Shown: in pieces, positions 35,043-43,337 of the stretch
How positions within the stretch are numbered: the stretch's first letter is position 1
Layout: every line of letters starts with the position of its first letter
Origin: Nesterenkonia sandarakina
GTDB taxonomy: Bacteria; Actinomycetota; Actinomycetes; Actinomycetales; Micrococcaceae
Assembly: GCF_003003175.1 (NCBI RefSeq)
Contig: NZ_PVTY01000016.1
Location: 1 to 64,000, forward strand
Direction: 5' to 3'
DNA length: 64,000 nucleotides
Made by a program: the position numbers and the translations under genes
The notes under the pieces: model-generated
The model's database searches: none
Told to the model about the DNA's origin: nothing
The model's input: the letters and a program-made list of their open reading frames with translations, nothing else

Positions 35043-35212
35043 GGAACCGTCCTCGATTCGCCGTTGAAGTCTTGGAGCCTCAGCTTACGCCGCCGGTGCT
35101 GGGCGGCGTCTACACATGAATCCGACCCGAATGAAGATGACGGCCGTGACAGTGCTCACTCAGACCGTTCTTCCGCGCAGATCCGTGGTTGACCAGCTAT
35201 AGGCTGACGCTC

Positions 35213-35845
35213 ATGTCCGGATCCCAGAACGTTCCTCCCTGGCCAGAGGACAGAACCATCCCGCACACGCCCGCGGAGGATGTCTTCGGCGTGCTCATCG
35301 GCACCTTCCTCGCCTCGCTGGGCCTCTACGTGCTCCAGCAGTCCGAGGCCGTGACCGGAGGCACCGCCGGGCTCGCGCTGCTGCTGACCTACGCCAGCCC
35401 GCTGAACTTCTCCTGGCTGTTCCTGCTGGTGAACGTGCCCTTCTTCGCGCTGGCCATCTGGAAGAAGGGCTGGACCTTCACGCTGAAGACCGTGGCGGCG
35501 GTGGCGATCGTCTCCGGCTATGCGCTGCTGCATGGACCGATGCTGTCGCTGCCCGAGCTCAACCCGCTCTACGGGGTCCCGGCGGGCAACATCCTGATCG
35601 GCATGGGCCTGCTCGCGATCTTCCGCCACGGCGCGAGCCTGGGCGGGTTCAACATCGTGGCCCTGGTGGCGCAGGAGCGGCTGGGGCTGCGCGCCGGCTA
35701 CGTGCAGATGAGCCTGGACGTGGTGGTGATCCTGCTGGCGCTGACCGTCGTCGACCCGCTGAACGTGCTGTACTCCGCGCTCGGTGCAGTGCTGCTGAAC
35801 CTGGTGCTGGCGCTGAACCACCGCCCCGGACGCTACCGGGCCTGA
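35213..35845 (+). CDS. YitT-family membrane protein
   Basis: An integral membrane protein of 210 residues with five or six predicted helices. GTFLASLGLYVLQQSEAVTG and GLALLLTYASPLNFSWLFLL are the characteristic YitT start, and FRHGASLGGFNIVALVAQER is the conserved loop. Function is unknown for most of the family. The ATG at 35213 is preferred to a TTG at 35189, which has no ribosome site. It diverges from the SRPBCC gene. Confidence 0.85.
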   Translation: MSGSQNVPPWPEDRTIPHTPAEDVFGVLIGTFLASLGLYVLQQSEAVTGGTAGLALLLTYASPLNFSWLFLLVNVPFFALAIWKKGWTFTLKTVAAVAIVSGYALLHGPMLSLPELNPLYGVPAGNILIGMGLLAIFRHGASLGGFNIVALVAQERLGLRAGYVQMSLDVVVILLALTVVDPLNVLYSALGAVLLNLVLALNHRPGRYRA

Positions 35846-35894
35846 GCGGTCCCCACTGCGGCGCCTGCTCGCGACGCCGCACCCGGTCCTGGTC

Positions 35895-36824
35895 TCAGGG
35901 GAGCCGGTGCCCGGCTGCGCGCAGCAGCTCGTACCACTCGCTGCGCGAGAGCCTGACCTCGGATCCGGCGGCGGCCTCTTCGACCCGGCTGCCCTAGGTG
36001 GTGCCGAGCACCACCTGGATGTCGGCGGGGTGACGAGTCAGCCAGGCGGTGGCGATCCCGGTCGGGGTCACCCCATGCTGCCCGGCCAGCCGGGCCAGCA
36101 CCGCGTTGAGCTCGGGGTAGTCGGGATTGTCCAGGAAGACCCCGCTCGGCGACTGGTACGGGGACCAGGCCTGGAGCGTGATCGCGTGCCGTCGGCAGTA
36201 TTCGACGATGTCCGCACCGGCCGGGCTGACGGTCTGGGTCTGACCCAGGGTGTTCGCCTGGGCGCCCTCGGTGAGGATCGGTGCGTGGACCAGGGAGAGC
36301 TGCATCTGGTTGACCACCAGCGGCTGGGTCACCGCCGTGCGCAGCAGCTCGATCTGCCCCACCGTGTGGTTGGAGACACCGAAGTGGCGCACCTTCCCCG
36401 CGGCCTGGAGCTCGTCGAAGGCGCGGGCGACCTCGGCGGGCTCGACCAGCGGATCGGGCCGGTGCAGCAGCAGGATGTCGAGGTGATCGGTCTGCAGCGA
36501 GCGCAGCGACTCCTCCACCTCGGTGATGATGTGCGCATAGGAGAAGTCGTAGTACGGGCCGTCCCTGACGATGCCGACCTTGGACTGGATCAGCACCTCC
36601 TCGCGTTCGGCGCTGCTGAGCTTCAGCGCCTCGGCGAAGCGCCGCTCGCACTGGTGCGCGGAGCTGCCGTAGATGTCGGCGTGGTCGAAGAAGTCGACTC
36701 CCGCAGCCCGGGCCCGGTCGTAGAGCTCGCGGATCTGCTGGTCGGTCTTGTCGTGGATCCGCATCAGGCCCAGCACCAGCTGGGAGGCGGAGAGTTCGGC
36801 GGCGGGCAGCTCGATGGTCCTCAT
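35895..36824 (-). pseudogene. Aldo/keto reductase interrupted by an in-frame amber codon
   Basis: An NADPH-dependent oxidoreductase of the YdhF-like AKR group. The first 276 residues contain VDFFDHADIYGSS (catalytic Tyr region), SKVGIVRDG, RHFGVSNHT and AWSPYQSPSG. A TAG at 35996-35994 stops it after VVLGTT, but the same frame continues for 32 more residues (GSRVEEAAAGSEV, SEWYELLRAAG) to a TGA at 35897-35895. That tail matches the normal end of such enzymes. One base change would restore an intact 309-residue protein. It overlaps the sarcosine oxidase stop by ATGA. The protein may be truncated, or read through. Confidence 0.85.
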
Positions 36825-37984
36825 CCCTGCAGACTACTGCGCTGCGGGTCGAAGAGCTCGATGGGGTGCGCGGTTTCTCCGGTCAGCGCCAGATCCGCCA
36901 GGATCTCCCCGACCACCGGCACGAACTTGAAGCCGTGGCCGGAGAAGCCGCAGGCCACCGAGACCTGCGGGTGCTCCGGGTGCAGCCCGATGATGAAGTG
37001 CTCATCCGGGGTCACCGTGTACAGGCAGGTCTTGGCCTGGACCACCTCCCCGCTGAGGTGCGGGAAGAGCTCCCGCGCGCGGGCCTGCATGCGCACGTTC
37101 TCCGCCGGGTAGATGCTGCGGTCGATGGTGTTCGCGGTGGTCGGGATGCCTTCGCGGAAGAAGCCGAGCTTGAAGCCTCCCTCCGGTCCGTCGGTCATCG
37201 GGAACCCGTAGATCTGCAGGTTCTCACCCGTCTGCTCCACGTAGATCGGATGCTGCTCCTCGCTCCAGGCCGGTTGGGGTGTCGCGTCGAAGTCCGGGGT
37301 GAACCAGTGGAAGACCATCCGCTCCACGCTCAGCGGAAGCCGCATCCCGGCGAGCAGCTCAGGCGCCCAGGCGCCGGGGGTGATCACCAGTCGCGAGGCC
37401 CGGTAGTTCCCGAGGGCGGTGCGCACGGTGACGCCCTCACCCTCGGCGGACCAGTAGAGCACCGGCTCGTCGAAGTGCAGCTCGGCGCCCTTGCGCGCGG
37501 CGACCTCGACGTTGGCGCGCACCGTCTCCTCAGGCCGCACGTAGCCGGCATTGGCCTCATAGAGGCCCATCGCGTCATCGCGCGGGTCCATGGTCGGGAA
37601 GCGTTCGCGGATCTGCGCGGCGGTGAGCACCTCATGCTCAAGCCCGTGCTCCAGGGCTGCGGCATGGGAGCCGGCGAAGGTCTTGGACTCCGGGTGCCCG
37701 ATGTAGATGCCGCCGCAGAGCTGCATCAGGTCGCGTCCGGATTCCTGCTCCAGCTTGCGGAACCCGGCGTAGGAGCTGAAGAGCAGCGGCACGTAGGCGG
37801 AGTCCTCGAAGTAGGACTGGCGGATGATCCGGGTCCCGCCGTGGGCGGAGCCCCGGTCGTGTCCGGGCTGATAGGTCTCCAGCCCCAGGACTCGGGCTCC
37901 GCGTTCGGCGAGCGCGTTCGCCGCGGCGCCGCCCATCGACCCCAGTCCGATCACGATCACGTCATAGGGTTGCGATCCCGGCAT
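36821..37984 (-). CDS. solA: Monomeric sarcosine oxidase / N-methyl amino acid oxidase
   Basis: A flavoprotein of 387 residues oxidising sarcosine (or another N-methyl amino acid) to glycine, formaldehyde and H2O2. The FAD motif is VIVIGLGSMGGAAANAL. The Cys expected to hold FAD covalently lies in AKTCLYTVTPDEHF. GGTRIIRQSYFED and FSGHGFKFVPVVGE are family blocks. The ATG at 37984 has GAGGGG six bases before it; an in-frame ATG two codons earlier touches that site directly. It is downstream of the dimethylglycine dehydrogenase-like gene and completes betaine demethylation in the model. Confidence 0.9.
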   Translation of the reverse strand: MPGSQPYDVIVIGLGSMGGAAANALAERGARVLGLETYQPGHDRGSAHGGTRIIRQSYFEDSAYVPLLFSSYAGFRKLEQESGRDLMQLCGGIYIGHPESKTFAGSHAAALEHGLEHEVLTAAQIRERFPTMDPRDDAMGLYEANAGYVRPEETVRANVEVAARKGAELHFDEPVLYWSAEGEGVTVRTALGNYRASRLVITPGAWAPELLAGMRLPLSVERMVFHWFTPDFDATPQPAWSEEQHPIYVEQTGENLQIYGFPMTDGPEGGFKLGFFREGIPTTANTIDRSIYPAENVRMQARARELFPHLSGEVVQAKTCLYTVTPDEHFIIGLHPEHPQVSVACGFSGHGFKFVPVVGEILADLALTGETAHPIELFDPQRSSLQG

Positions 37985-37986
37985 GT

Positions 37987-40614
37987 TCATCCCCTCATTC
38001 TGGTGCCGCGCGGATCGAAGCGCGGTTCCGCGGCGACGACGGCGGGCAGCCGCTCCCCGAAATAGTCGATCTCCACCGGCTCGCCGATGCTGTGCCCCGC
38101 GCCGTCCAACCAGGCGTAGGCGATGGACTCCCCCACCGTATATCCCTGGTCCGCGCTGGTGACATAGCCCAGCGGAGCGGAGCCCCCACGGGCAAAGACC
38201 GGTTCGTGGCCCAGGACGACGCGCGCGGAGTCCTCGAGCACCAGAGCGTGCAGCCGACGCCGCGGCGCAGCAGCTCCGGGCTCGGCTGTCCCCGCGACGG
38301 CGAAGTCCACCCCCGCCTCGACCGGAGTGTGCTCCCGGGTCATGTCGGTCCCCCATAGCCGGAAGCCCTTCTCCACCCGCAGACTCTCGAAGGCCCGGCG
38401 TCCGACGGGGCGGATCTGGTGCGCCTGGCCGGCCTCGGTCAGCGCGTCCCAGAGGTACCCGCCGAACTCCGCCGGCGCGTAGAGCTCCCAGCCGAGCTCC
38501 CCGACATAGCTCAGCCGCAGGGCGAGCACCGGGACCCCGGCCACCCGGAGCTGCCGTGCCCGGTAGAACCTGAAGTGTTCATCGGCGAGGTCCTCGTCCA
38601 CGAGACTCTGCAGCACGGCGCGCGCCTGCGGTCCCCAGAGGCCCAGCCCGCAGGCGCCGGTGCCGGCATCGGTGAGCTGCAGACCCTCACCCGGGGCCGT
38701 GTCACGCTCCGCGATGCGGGCCTGCAGCCAGGCGGTGTCCAATGGCCCGTTGATGCCGAGGTGGTAGCTCTGCGGCCCGGTGCGCGCCAGCGTGATGTCG
38801 GAGAGCACGCCGCCGCGCTCATCGAGGAGCAGCGCGTAGACGATGCCGCCGACGGTCTTGCTCGGACGCCGGCTGAGCAGCCCGCGGGCGTGCAGGTCCA
38901 GCAGGAAGCCGGTGGCGCCGTGCGTATCGGGATGCGCCTCGGGATCCGCTGCGGCGTCGTCGGCTGTTGGGTGCCCCGCGCTGTGCAGCCACAGCCGCGG
39001 CAGCGAGGACATGTCCACCAGCCCGACGTGCTGGCGCAGGTGCCGGGCCTCTCGGGCGACGGTCGGGCTCCAATGCTTCGCGCTCCAGTCGTCGCGGTCC
39101 GGCAGCGGCTGGTCACCGAGGAGCGCCTCGCCCAGCTCCTGGTTGGACTCGAACCAGAGCGGCCGCTCCCAGCCGGCGGCGGATTCGAAGACCGCGCCCA
39201 GGTCCCGGTGCCGGGCGTGGAACGCGGAGGTGCGCAGCCCTCGCATCCGCAGCGTGGCGGCCCTGGGGTGGATGATGTCGTAGACCTCGTCGTAGGACTC
39301 CTCGCCCTGTTCGCGGGCCCAGCGGGTCGAGACCACCGCCGGGTCGAAGCGGCTCAGGTCCAGTCCGTGGGTGTCGATGCCGGGGTCTCCGGTGGTGATC
39401 CAGTCGGCCATCACCTGGCCGACGCCGGCAGACTGGGTGACCCAGACCGACTGGGCCATCCACAGCCCCGCGGTGCCGGGGACGGGGCCGAGCAGCGGTC
39501 CGCCGTCCGGGGTGAAGGAGAAGATCCCGTTGAAGCTGCGCGCGGTGTCCAGTCCCGCCATGCCCGGGCCCCGGCTGATCAGCTGCGGGAGCAGACGCTG
39601 CGCCTCGGCCCAGGTGGGGGCGAAGTCTTCGGGGGTGAACGGGTGGATGGCGGGATGGATCCCGGTCCGGGCGAAGTCTTCTGCGCACGCGATCTGTTCC
39701 GGGGCCACCGGGAGCGGACGATGCTCGTAGGCGCCCACGGCGATCCGGTCCCCCCACTCCCGCAGGTACATCGCGAAGTCCTGGTGGCGCAGCATCGGTT
39801 TGACGACCTCGGTGGCGGCCTCGACCCCGGTGGAGGTGGACAGGCTGAATCCGAATCCGTGCTCCACCGGCAGCATCGGCAGCGCCAGTCCCAGCTGATC
39901 GCGCGCCATCCCGGGTCCCCACAGCCCCGCGCAGAGCAGGACGATGTCCGCGGGCAGCGTCTGGGTCTCGACAGCTCCTCGACTCTCGGCGGGCCCCTGG
40001 CTCTCAGTGGTTCCGGCACCTCCGGCCTCGACGGGGCTGACCTCGACGCCGGTCACCTTCGAGCCAGCCGTGTGCACCGCGGTGACCCGAGTCCAGGGCA
40101 GCAGCCGGGCTCCCCCGGCCTGCGCGCGCCGAGCCTGGAACTCCACCGCCCGCACCCCTTTGACCACCGCATCGGTCGGGGTGTGCAGTCCGCCGAGCAG
40201 ACCCGTGGTGTCCAGGCCGGGCCACAGCGCAGCGATCTGCTCCGGCGAGATCAGCTCGGCCGGCACTCCCCACGACTGGGCGAAGCCGACCCGACGGCGC
40301 AGGTCCCGCAGCCGCGCCTCGGTGCTGGCCAGCTCGATCCCACCGACCCGCTTGGAGACCCATTCGCCGTTCACGCTCAGACCGTCGAACTTGTCCAGCG
40401 TGCGCTGCGCGAGCTGGGTCATGGCCCGGTTCGGGGAGGTCTGGAAGACGAATCCCGGCGCGTGCGAGCTGGATCCGCCGGTCTCGAACAATGGGCCCTG
40501 TTCGACGACGGTGACATCGGTCCAGCCGCGCAGCACCAGCTCATCGGCCACCGCGGCGCCGACGACGCCGAGGCCCACGATCACTACCCGCGGACCCTTG
40601 GAGTGCTGCGCCAT
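37987..40614 (-). CDS. Dimethylglycine/sarcosine dehydrogenase-like FAD protein fused to GcvT
   Basis: A two-part enzyme of 875 residues. The N-terminal DAO-type FAD domain has VVIVGLGVVGAAVADELV and GGSSSHAPGFVFQ. A middle FAO_M region follows (YDEVYDIIHPRAA, GWERPLWF). The C-terminal GcvT/aminomethyltransferase half has LVDMSSLPRLWLH, YHLGINGP, LSYVGELGWELYAP and ESLRVEKGFRLWG, where tetrahydrofolate accepts the one-carbon unit. It would turn dimethylglycine into sarcosine. An Ala/Gly/Glu insert (VEAGGAGTTESQGPAESRGA) lies in the FAD part. The start has GAGGGAG six bases before it. A probable IclR operator lies 46 bases upstream. Confidence 0.9.
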   Translation of the reverse strand: MAQHSKGPRVVIVGLGVVGAAVADELVLRGWTDVTVVEQGPLFETGGSSSHAPGFVFQTSPNRAMTQLAQRTLDKFDGLSVNGEWVSKRVGGIELASTEARLRDLRRRVGFAQSWGVPAELISPEQIAALWPGLDTTGLLGGLHTPTDAVVKGVRAVEFQARRAQAGGARLLPWTRVTAVHTAGSKVTGVEVSPVEAGGAGTTESQGPAESRGAVETQTLPADIVLLCAGLWGPGMARDQLGLALPMLPVEHGFGFSLSTSTGVEAATEVVKPMLRHQDFAMYLREWGDRIAVGAYEHRPLPVAPEQIACAEDFARTGIHPAIHPFTPEDFAPTWAEAQRLLPQLISRGPGMAGLDTARSFNGIFSFTPDGGPLLGPVPGTAGLWMAQSVWVTQSAGVGQVMADWITTGDPGIDTHGLDLSRFDPAVVSTRWAREQGEESYDEVYDIIHPRAATLRMRGLRTSAFHARHRDLGAVFESAAGWERPLWFESNQELGEALLGDQPLPDRDDWSAKHWSPTVAREARHLRQHVGLVDMSSLPRLWLHSAGHPTADDAAADPEAHPDTHGATGFLLDLHARGLLSRRPSKTVGGIVYALLLDERGGVLSDITLARTGPQSYHLGINGPLDTAWLQARIAERDTAPGEGLQLTDAGTGACGLGLWGPQARAVLQSLVDEDLADEHFRFYRARQLRVAGVPVLALRLSYVGELGWELYAPAEFGGYLWDALTEAGQAHQIRPVGRRAFESLRVEKGFRLWGTDMTREHTPVEAGVDFAVAGTAEPGAAAPRRRLHALVLEDSARVVLGHEPVFARGGSAPLGYVTSADQGYTVGESIAYAWLDGAGHSIGEPVEIDYFGERLPAVVAAEPRFDPRGTRMRG

Positions 40615-40659
40615 CCCTTGCTCCCTCGTCCGTCCATCGGCCGTGCAAACCTCCAGCTC

Positions 40660-40680
40660 GCGTTGCTTAATTCGCAACGC
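40660..40680. promoter_or_regulatory. Palindromic operator before the dimethylglycine dehydrogenase gene
   Basis: A perfect inverted repeat, GCGTTGC and GCAACGC around a seven-base AT-rich spacer TTAATTC. The core GTTGC-N7-GCAAC is identical in design to the site at 41665-41681 on the other side of the iclR gene. This is the best candidate for binding by the IclR regulator. Confidence 0.65.
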
Positions 40681-40776
40681 CACTGTGTATTACGCACCAG
40701 CCTAGGGATACGGCGGGACCCGGACAAGAGCCCAGCGAGAATTAACCCGCCGGAAACGAGCCTCCCATGGCCGAGG

Positions 40777-41553
40777 TCAGTCGCCCGAGGATCGCGGACC
40801 GGGCAGGAACCCCAGACGAGACTCCAGCTCCCCGGCGGCTTCCCGGAGCATCTCCACATGCTCGGCGAAGGCGGACTCCGGCAGCCTGAACGCCGGCGCC
40901 GTGGTGGAGAACGCCGCCACCACCGCGCCCTGCGGTCCACGCACCGGCACCGCCAGGGCATTGATGCCCTCCTCCCACTCCGCCACCGCGGAGGCCCAGC
41001 CACGCTCACGCACTGCGGCCAGCTCGGCCGCGAGCACCTCTGGTGCGGTGATGGTGGAGGCGGTGAACGCCTGCAGCGGTGCGCCGAGCACCCGATTCTG
41101 CTCCGCGGCCGGCGAGCACGCCAGCAGAACCTTGCCGGTGGAGGTGGCATGCAGCGGAGCCCGCTGACCGACGTATTGGCGGGCGACGCCGACCATCCGC
41201 TGTCCCACGGTCTGCGTGATCGTCACGGCGTAGCCCGCGTCGAGGATCGCGACGTTGACCGTCTCGTTCAACGAGGCCGCGGCGGCGTCGCAGCACACCT
41301 GAGCGTCCCGGGAGAGATCCACCCGAGCAGTCACCGCGCTGGCCAGTCGCAACAGCCCGAACCCCAGCCGATACGCCCCTCGCTGACCCTCCTGCTCGAC
41401 CAGGTCATGGGACTCCAGGGTGGACATCAGCCGCGAGGCCGTGGAGCGGTGGACCTGAAGTCGACGCGAGATCTCGCTGACGCTGAGCGGGGACTCTGCA
41501 CTGAGCAGCTGCAGGATCTGGGCCGCACGATCCACTGACTGGACTTCACTCAT
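40777..41553 (-). CDS. IclR-family regulator of betaine catabolism
   Basis: A transcription regulator of 258 residues. The winged helix (about residues 8-60) has SVDRAAQILQLLSAESPLSV and ISRRLQVHRSTASRLMSTLE; the effector domain has GQRAPLHATSTGKVLLA and GWASAVAEWEEGINALAVPV. AGAGGTG lies about seven bases before the ATG at 41553. It is flanked by the dehydrogenase arm and the Rieske arm of the pathway and by two matching operators. An effector such as betaine or dimethylglycine is plausible but not shown by sequence. Confidence 0.9.
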   Translation of the reverse strand: MSEVQSVDRAAQILQLLSAESPLSVSEISRRLQVHRSTASRLMSTLESHDLVEQEGQRGAYRLGFGLLRLASAVTARVDLSRDAQVCCDAAAASLNETVNVAILDAGYAVTITQTVGQRMVGVARQYVGQRAPLHATSTGKVLLACSPAAEQNRVLGAPLQAFTASTITAPEVLAAELAAVRERGWASAVAEWEEGINALAVPVRGPQGAVVAAFSTTAPAFRLPESAFAEHVEMLREAAGELESRLGFLPGPRSSGD

Positions 41554-41648
41554 GCGAGCACCTCTGATTCGTTTCGTCCTGATGAATTCGTCTTCAATTT
41601 CGGCCAACCCCTTGACGCCCCCTCGGGGGCCCCTTGCATACTTTTGTT

Positions 41649-41681
41649 GTGCAACACGAACGTTGTTGCACTATATGCAAC
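41649..41681. promoter_or_regulatory. Overlapping operators between iclR and the Rieske genes
   Basis: GTTGC (41665-41669) and GCAAC (41677-41681) are separated by seven bases, ACTATAT. Overlapping it, GTGCAACA (41649-41656) and TGTTGCAC (41664-41671) form an 8-bp repeat with a seven-base spacer. A possible promoter, TTGTGC-N17-ACTATA (41647-41675), is covered by these sites, as expected for a repressor. Confidence 0.6.
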
Positions 41682-41708
41682 AGTATCCCTGAGTGGCGGT
41701 GAAGGCAA

Positions 41709-42056
41709 TTGAGTTTCCGAGCCTGTTCCATCAATGACCTGGTTCCCGGCGAAGGGCTTCGCATCAGCAGCGTGAGCCCGCCGATCGCCGTGTTCCTCAC
41801 CGAGGAGGGGACCGTCCACGCACTGGACGACACCTGCACGCATCAGGACGCCTCCCTCGCGGCGGGCTGGGTGGAGAACTGCCGCGTGGAGTGCCCGCTG
41901 CATGAGAGCACCTTCTCCCTGCGGACCGGAGAGGTGGATCAGCCCCCGGCCAAGCGAGGCGTGCGAGTGCATCAGGTCACCGTGCAGGACGGGGAGGTGC
42001 TGGTGGAGCTCTCCACGGCGGCCCCGCAGCTGCCCCCTGGGGTGGAAGTCCGATGA
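41709..42056 (+). CDS. Rieske [2Fe-2S] ferredoxin
   Basis: A small electron carrier of 115 residues. The Rieske ligands are Cys43 and His45 (CTHQDASL) and Cys62 and His65 (CPLHESTF). The start is a TTG at 41709 preceded by GAAGG; no ATG fits. Its stop overlaps the reductase start by ATGA. It should shuttle electrons from the FAD reductase to the terminal Rieske oxygenase encoded two genes on. Confidence 0.9.
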   Translation: MSFRACSINDLVPGEGLRISSVSPPIAVFLTEEGTVHALDDTCTHQDASLAAGWVENCRVECPLHESTFSLRTGEVDQPPAKRGVRVHQVTVQDGEVLVELSTAAPQLPPGVEVR

Positions 42057-43297
42057 GCCTCGCCCCAGACGGTCACCTCCTGATCATCGGCGCCGGGCTG
42101 GCCGGCTACTACACGGCGCGCCAGATGCGCACCCAGGGCCACACCGGTCCGATCACGATCCTCGGCGCCGAAGAGCATCCCGCCTATGACCGCCCGGCGC
42201 TGAGCAAGGCCTACCTGTGCGGCACCACGGATCTCTGCGACCTCTATCTCGATGACCCCTCCGACCCGCTGGACGTGCGCTGGGTCCGGTCCGATGCGGT
42301 GATCGGGCTCTCCACGCAGCCGCTGGGCGTGCAGACCGCCTCGGGGACCTTCTACCTGGGCGACGCGGTGGTCATCGCGACCGGCGCCGAGGCTCGACGT
42401 CTGGGCGGTCATGCGATCCGCAGCGTGGAGGACGCCGCCGCGCTGCGGGCCGCACCGCTGGCCGGCGCCCGGGTGGCGGTGATCGGGGGCGGATTCCTGG
42501 CCCTGGAGACCGCCGCGACGTGCACCACCCGCGGTGCCGGCAGCGTCACGGTGATCGCCGGGGAGGAGCTGCCGGGTCTGCGCCGGCTGGGCCAGCCGGT
42601 GGCCCAGGCGCTGCACCGCCTGCATCAGGAGCACGGCGTGCGCTTCCTCGGCTCCGCCCGCGCGCTGAGCGTGAACCCGGTGCCCGCGGCAGCCGACGGC
42701 TGCCGGTCAGTGAGGCCGCAGGCCCGCCAGCCAGCGGCACTGCAGGGCAGCCAGGCACCGGGTCCGCATTCGATCACGCTCAGTGACGGCCGGAGCATCG
42801 AGGCCGACGTCGTGATCAGCGCCGTGGGCGCAGTCCCCGCCACCGGGTGGCTGACGCGCAGCGCCGTCGCGCTGGACCCCGTGACCGGGGCGGTGCTCGC
42901 CGACGACACCGGGTTCACCGGGATCCCCGGAGTCTGGGCCGCAGGAGACTGCGCGCTGTGGGCGGCCCAGCGGACCGGGCTGCGTCCGGTCGGGCACTGG
43001 CAGGAGACCGTGGACCAGGCCCAGGCGGTGGCCTCCGCCCTGCTCGGCGGGATCCCCTCCCCCATGCAGGAGCCCTACCTCTGGTCAGACCAGCATCACG
43101 TAACGATCCAGGCCGCCGGGATGCTGGCCCTCGCTGATGAGGTCAAGGTGCTGGCGGGAACCATCGAGTCTGGCGACCTGCTGGTGAGCTACCTGCGCGA
43201 TGGCACCGAGATCGGAATCCTGGGCATGAATCGGCTTCGCGAGGTCGTGCGCTGGCGTCGCTCGCGCCGGGTCCGCCCCGCCGCGCTGGCCGCCTGA
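42053..43297 (+). CDS. FAD-dependent ferredoxin reductase of the oxygenase system
   Basis: A pyridine nucleotide-disulfide-type reductase of 414 residues like those of dioxygenase systems. It has two dinucleotide motifs, LLIIGAGLAGYYTARQM for FAD and VAVIGGGFLALETAATC for NAD(P)H. EEHPAYDRPALSKAYL is typical of the group. GVWAAGDCALW is the final FAD contact. A basic Gln/Ala-rich insert (about residues 215-240) interrupts the NAD(P)H domain. It is coupled to the ferredoxin gene and precedes the oxygenase by 40 bases. Confidence 0.92.
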   Translation: MSLAPDGHLLIIGAGLAGYYTARQMRTQGHTGPITILGAEEHPAYDRPALSKAYLCGTTDLCDLYLDDPSDPLDVRWVRSDAVIGLSTQPLGVQTASGTFYLGDAVVIATGAEARRLGGHAIRSVEDAAALRAAPLAGARVAVIGGGFLALETAATCTTRGAGSVTVIAGEELPGLRRLGQPVAQALHRLHQEHGVRFLGSARALSVNPVPAAADGCRSVRPQARQPAALQGSQAPGPHSITLSDGRSIEADVVISAVGAVPATGWLTRSAVALDPVTGAVLADDTGFTGIPGVWAAGDCALWAAQRTGLRPVGHWQETVDQAQAVASALLGGIPSPMQEPYLWSDQHHVTIQAAGMLALADEVKVLAGTIESGDLLVSYLRDGTEIGILGMNRLREVVRWRRSRRVRPAALAA

Positions 43298-43337
43298 ATC
43301 CGCGCAGCCCCCCCTGCCCCTCACGAAGGACGAACCC

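Noticed and set aside
38419-41538. Open frame of 1039 codons on the plus strand opposite the dimethylglycine dehydrogenase and iclR genes
   Set aside because: Its length is an effect of high GC. It runs across two real genes and a promoter region, and its composition is that of a shadow frame.
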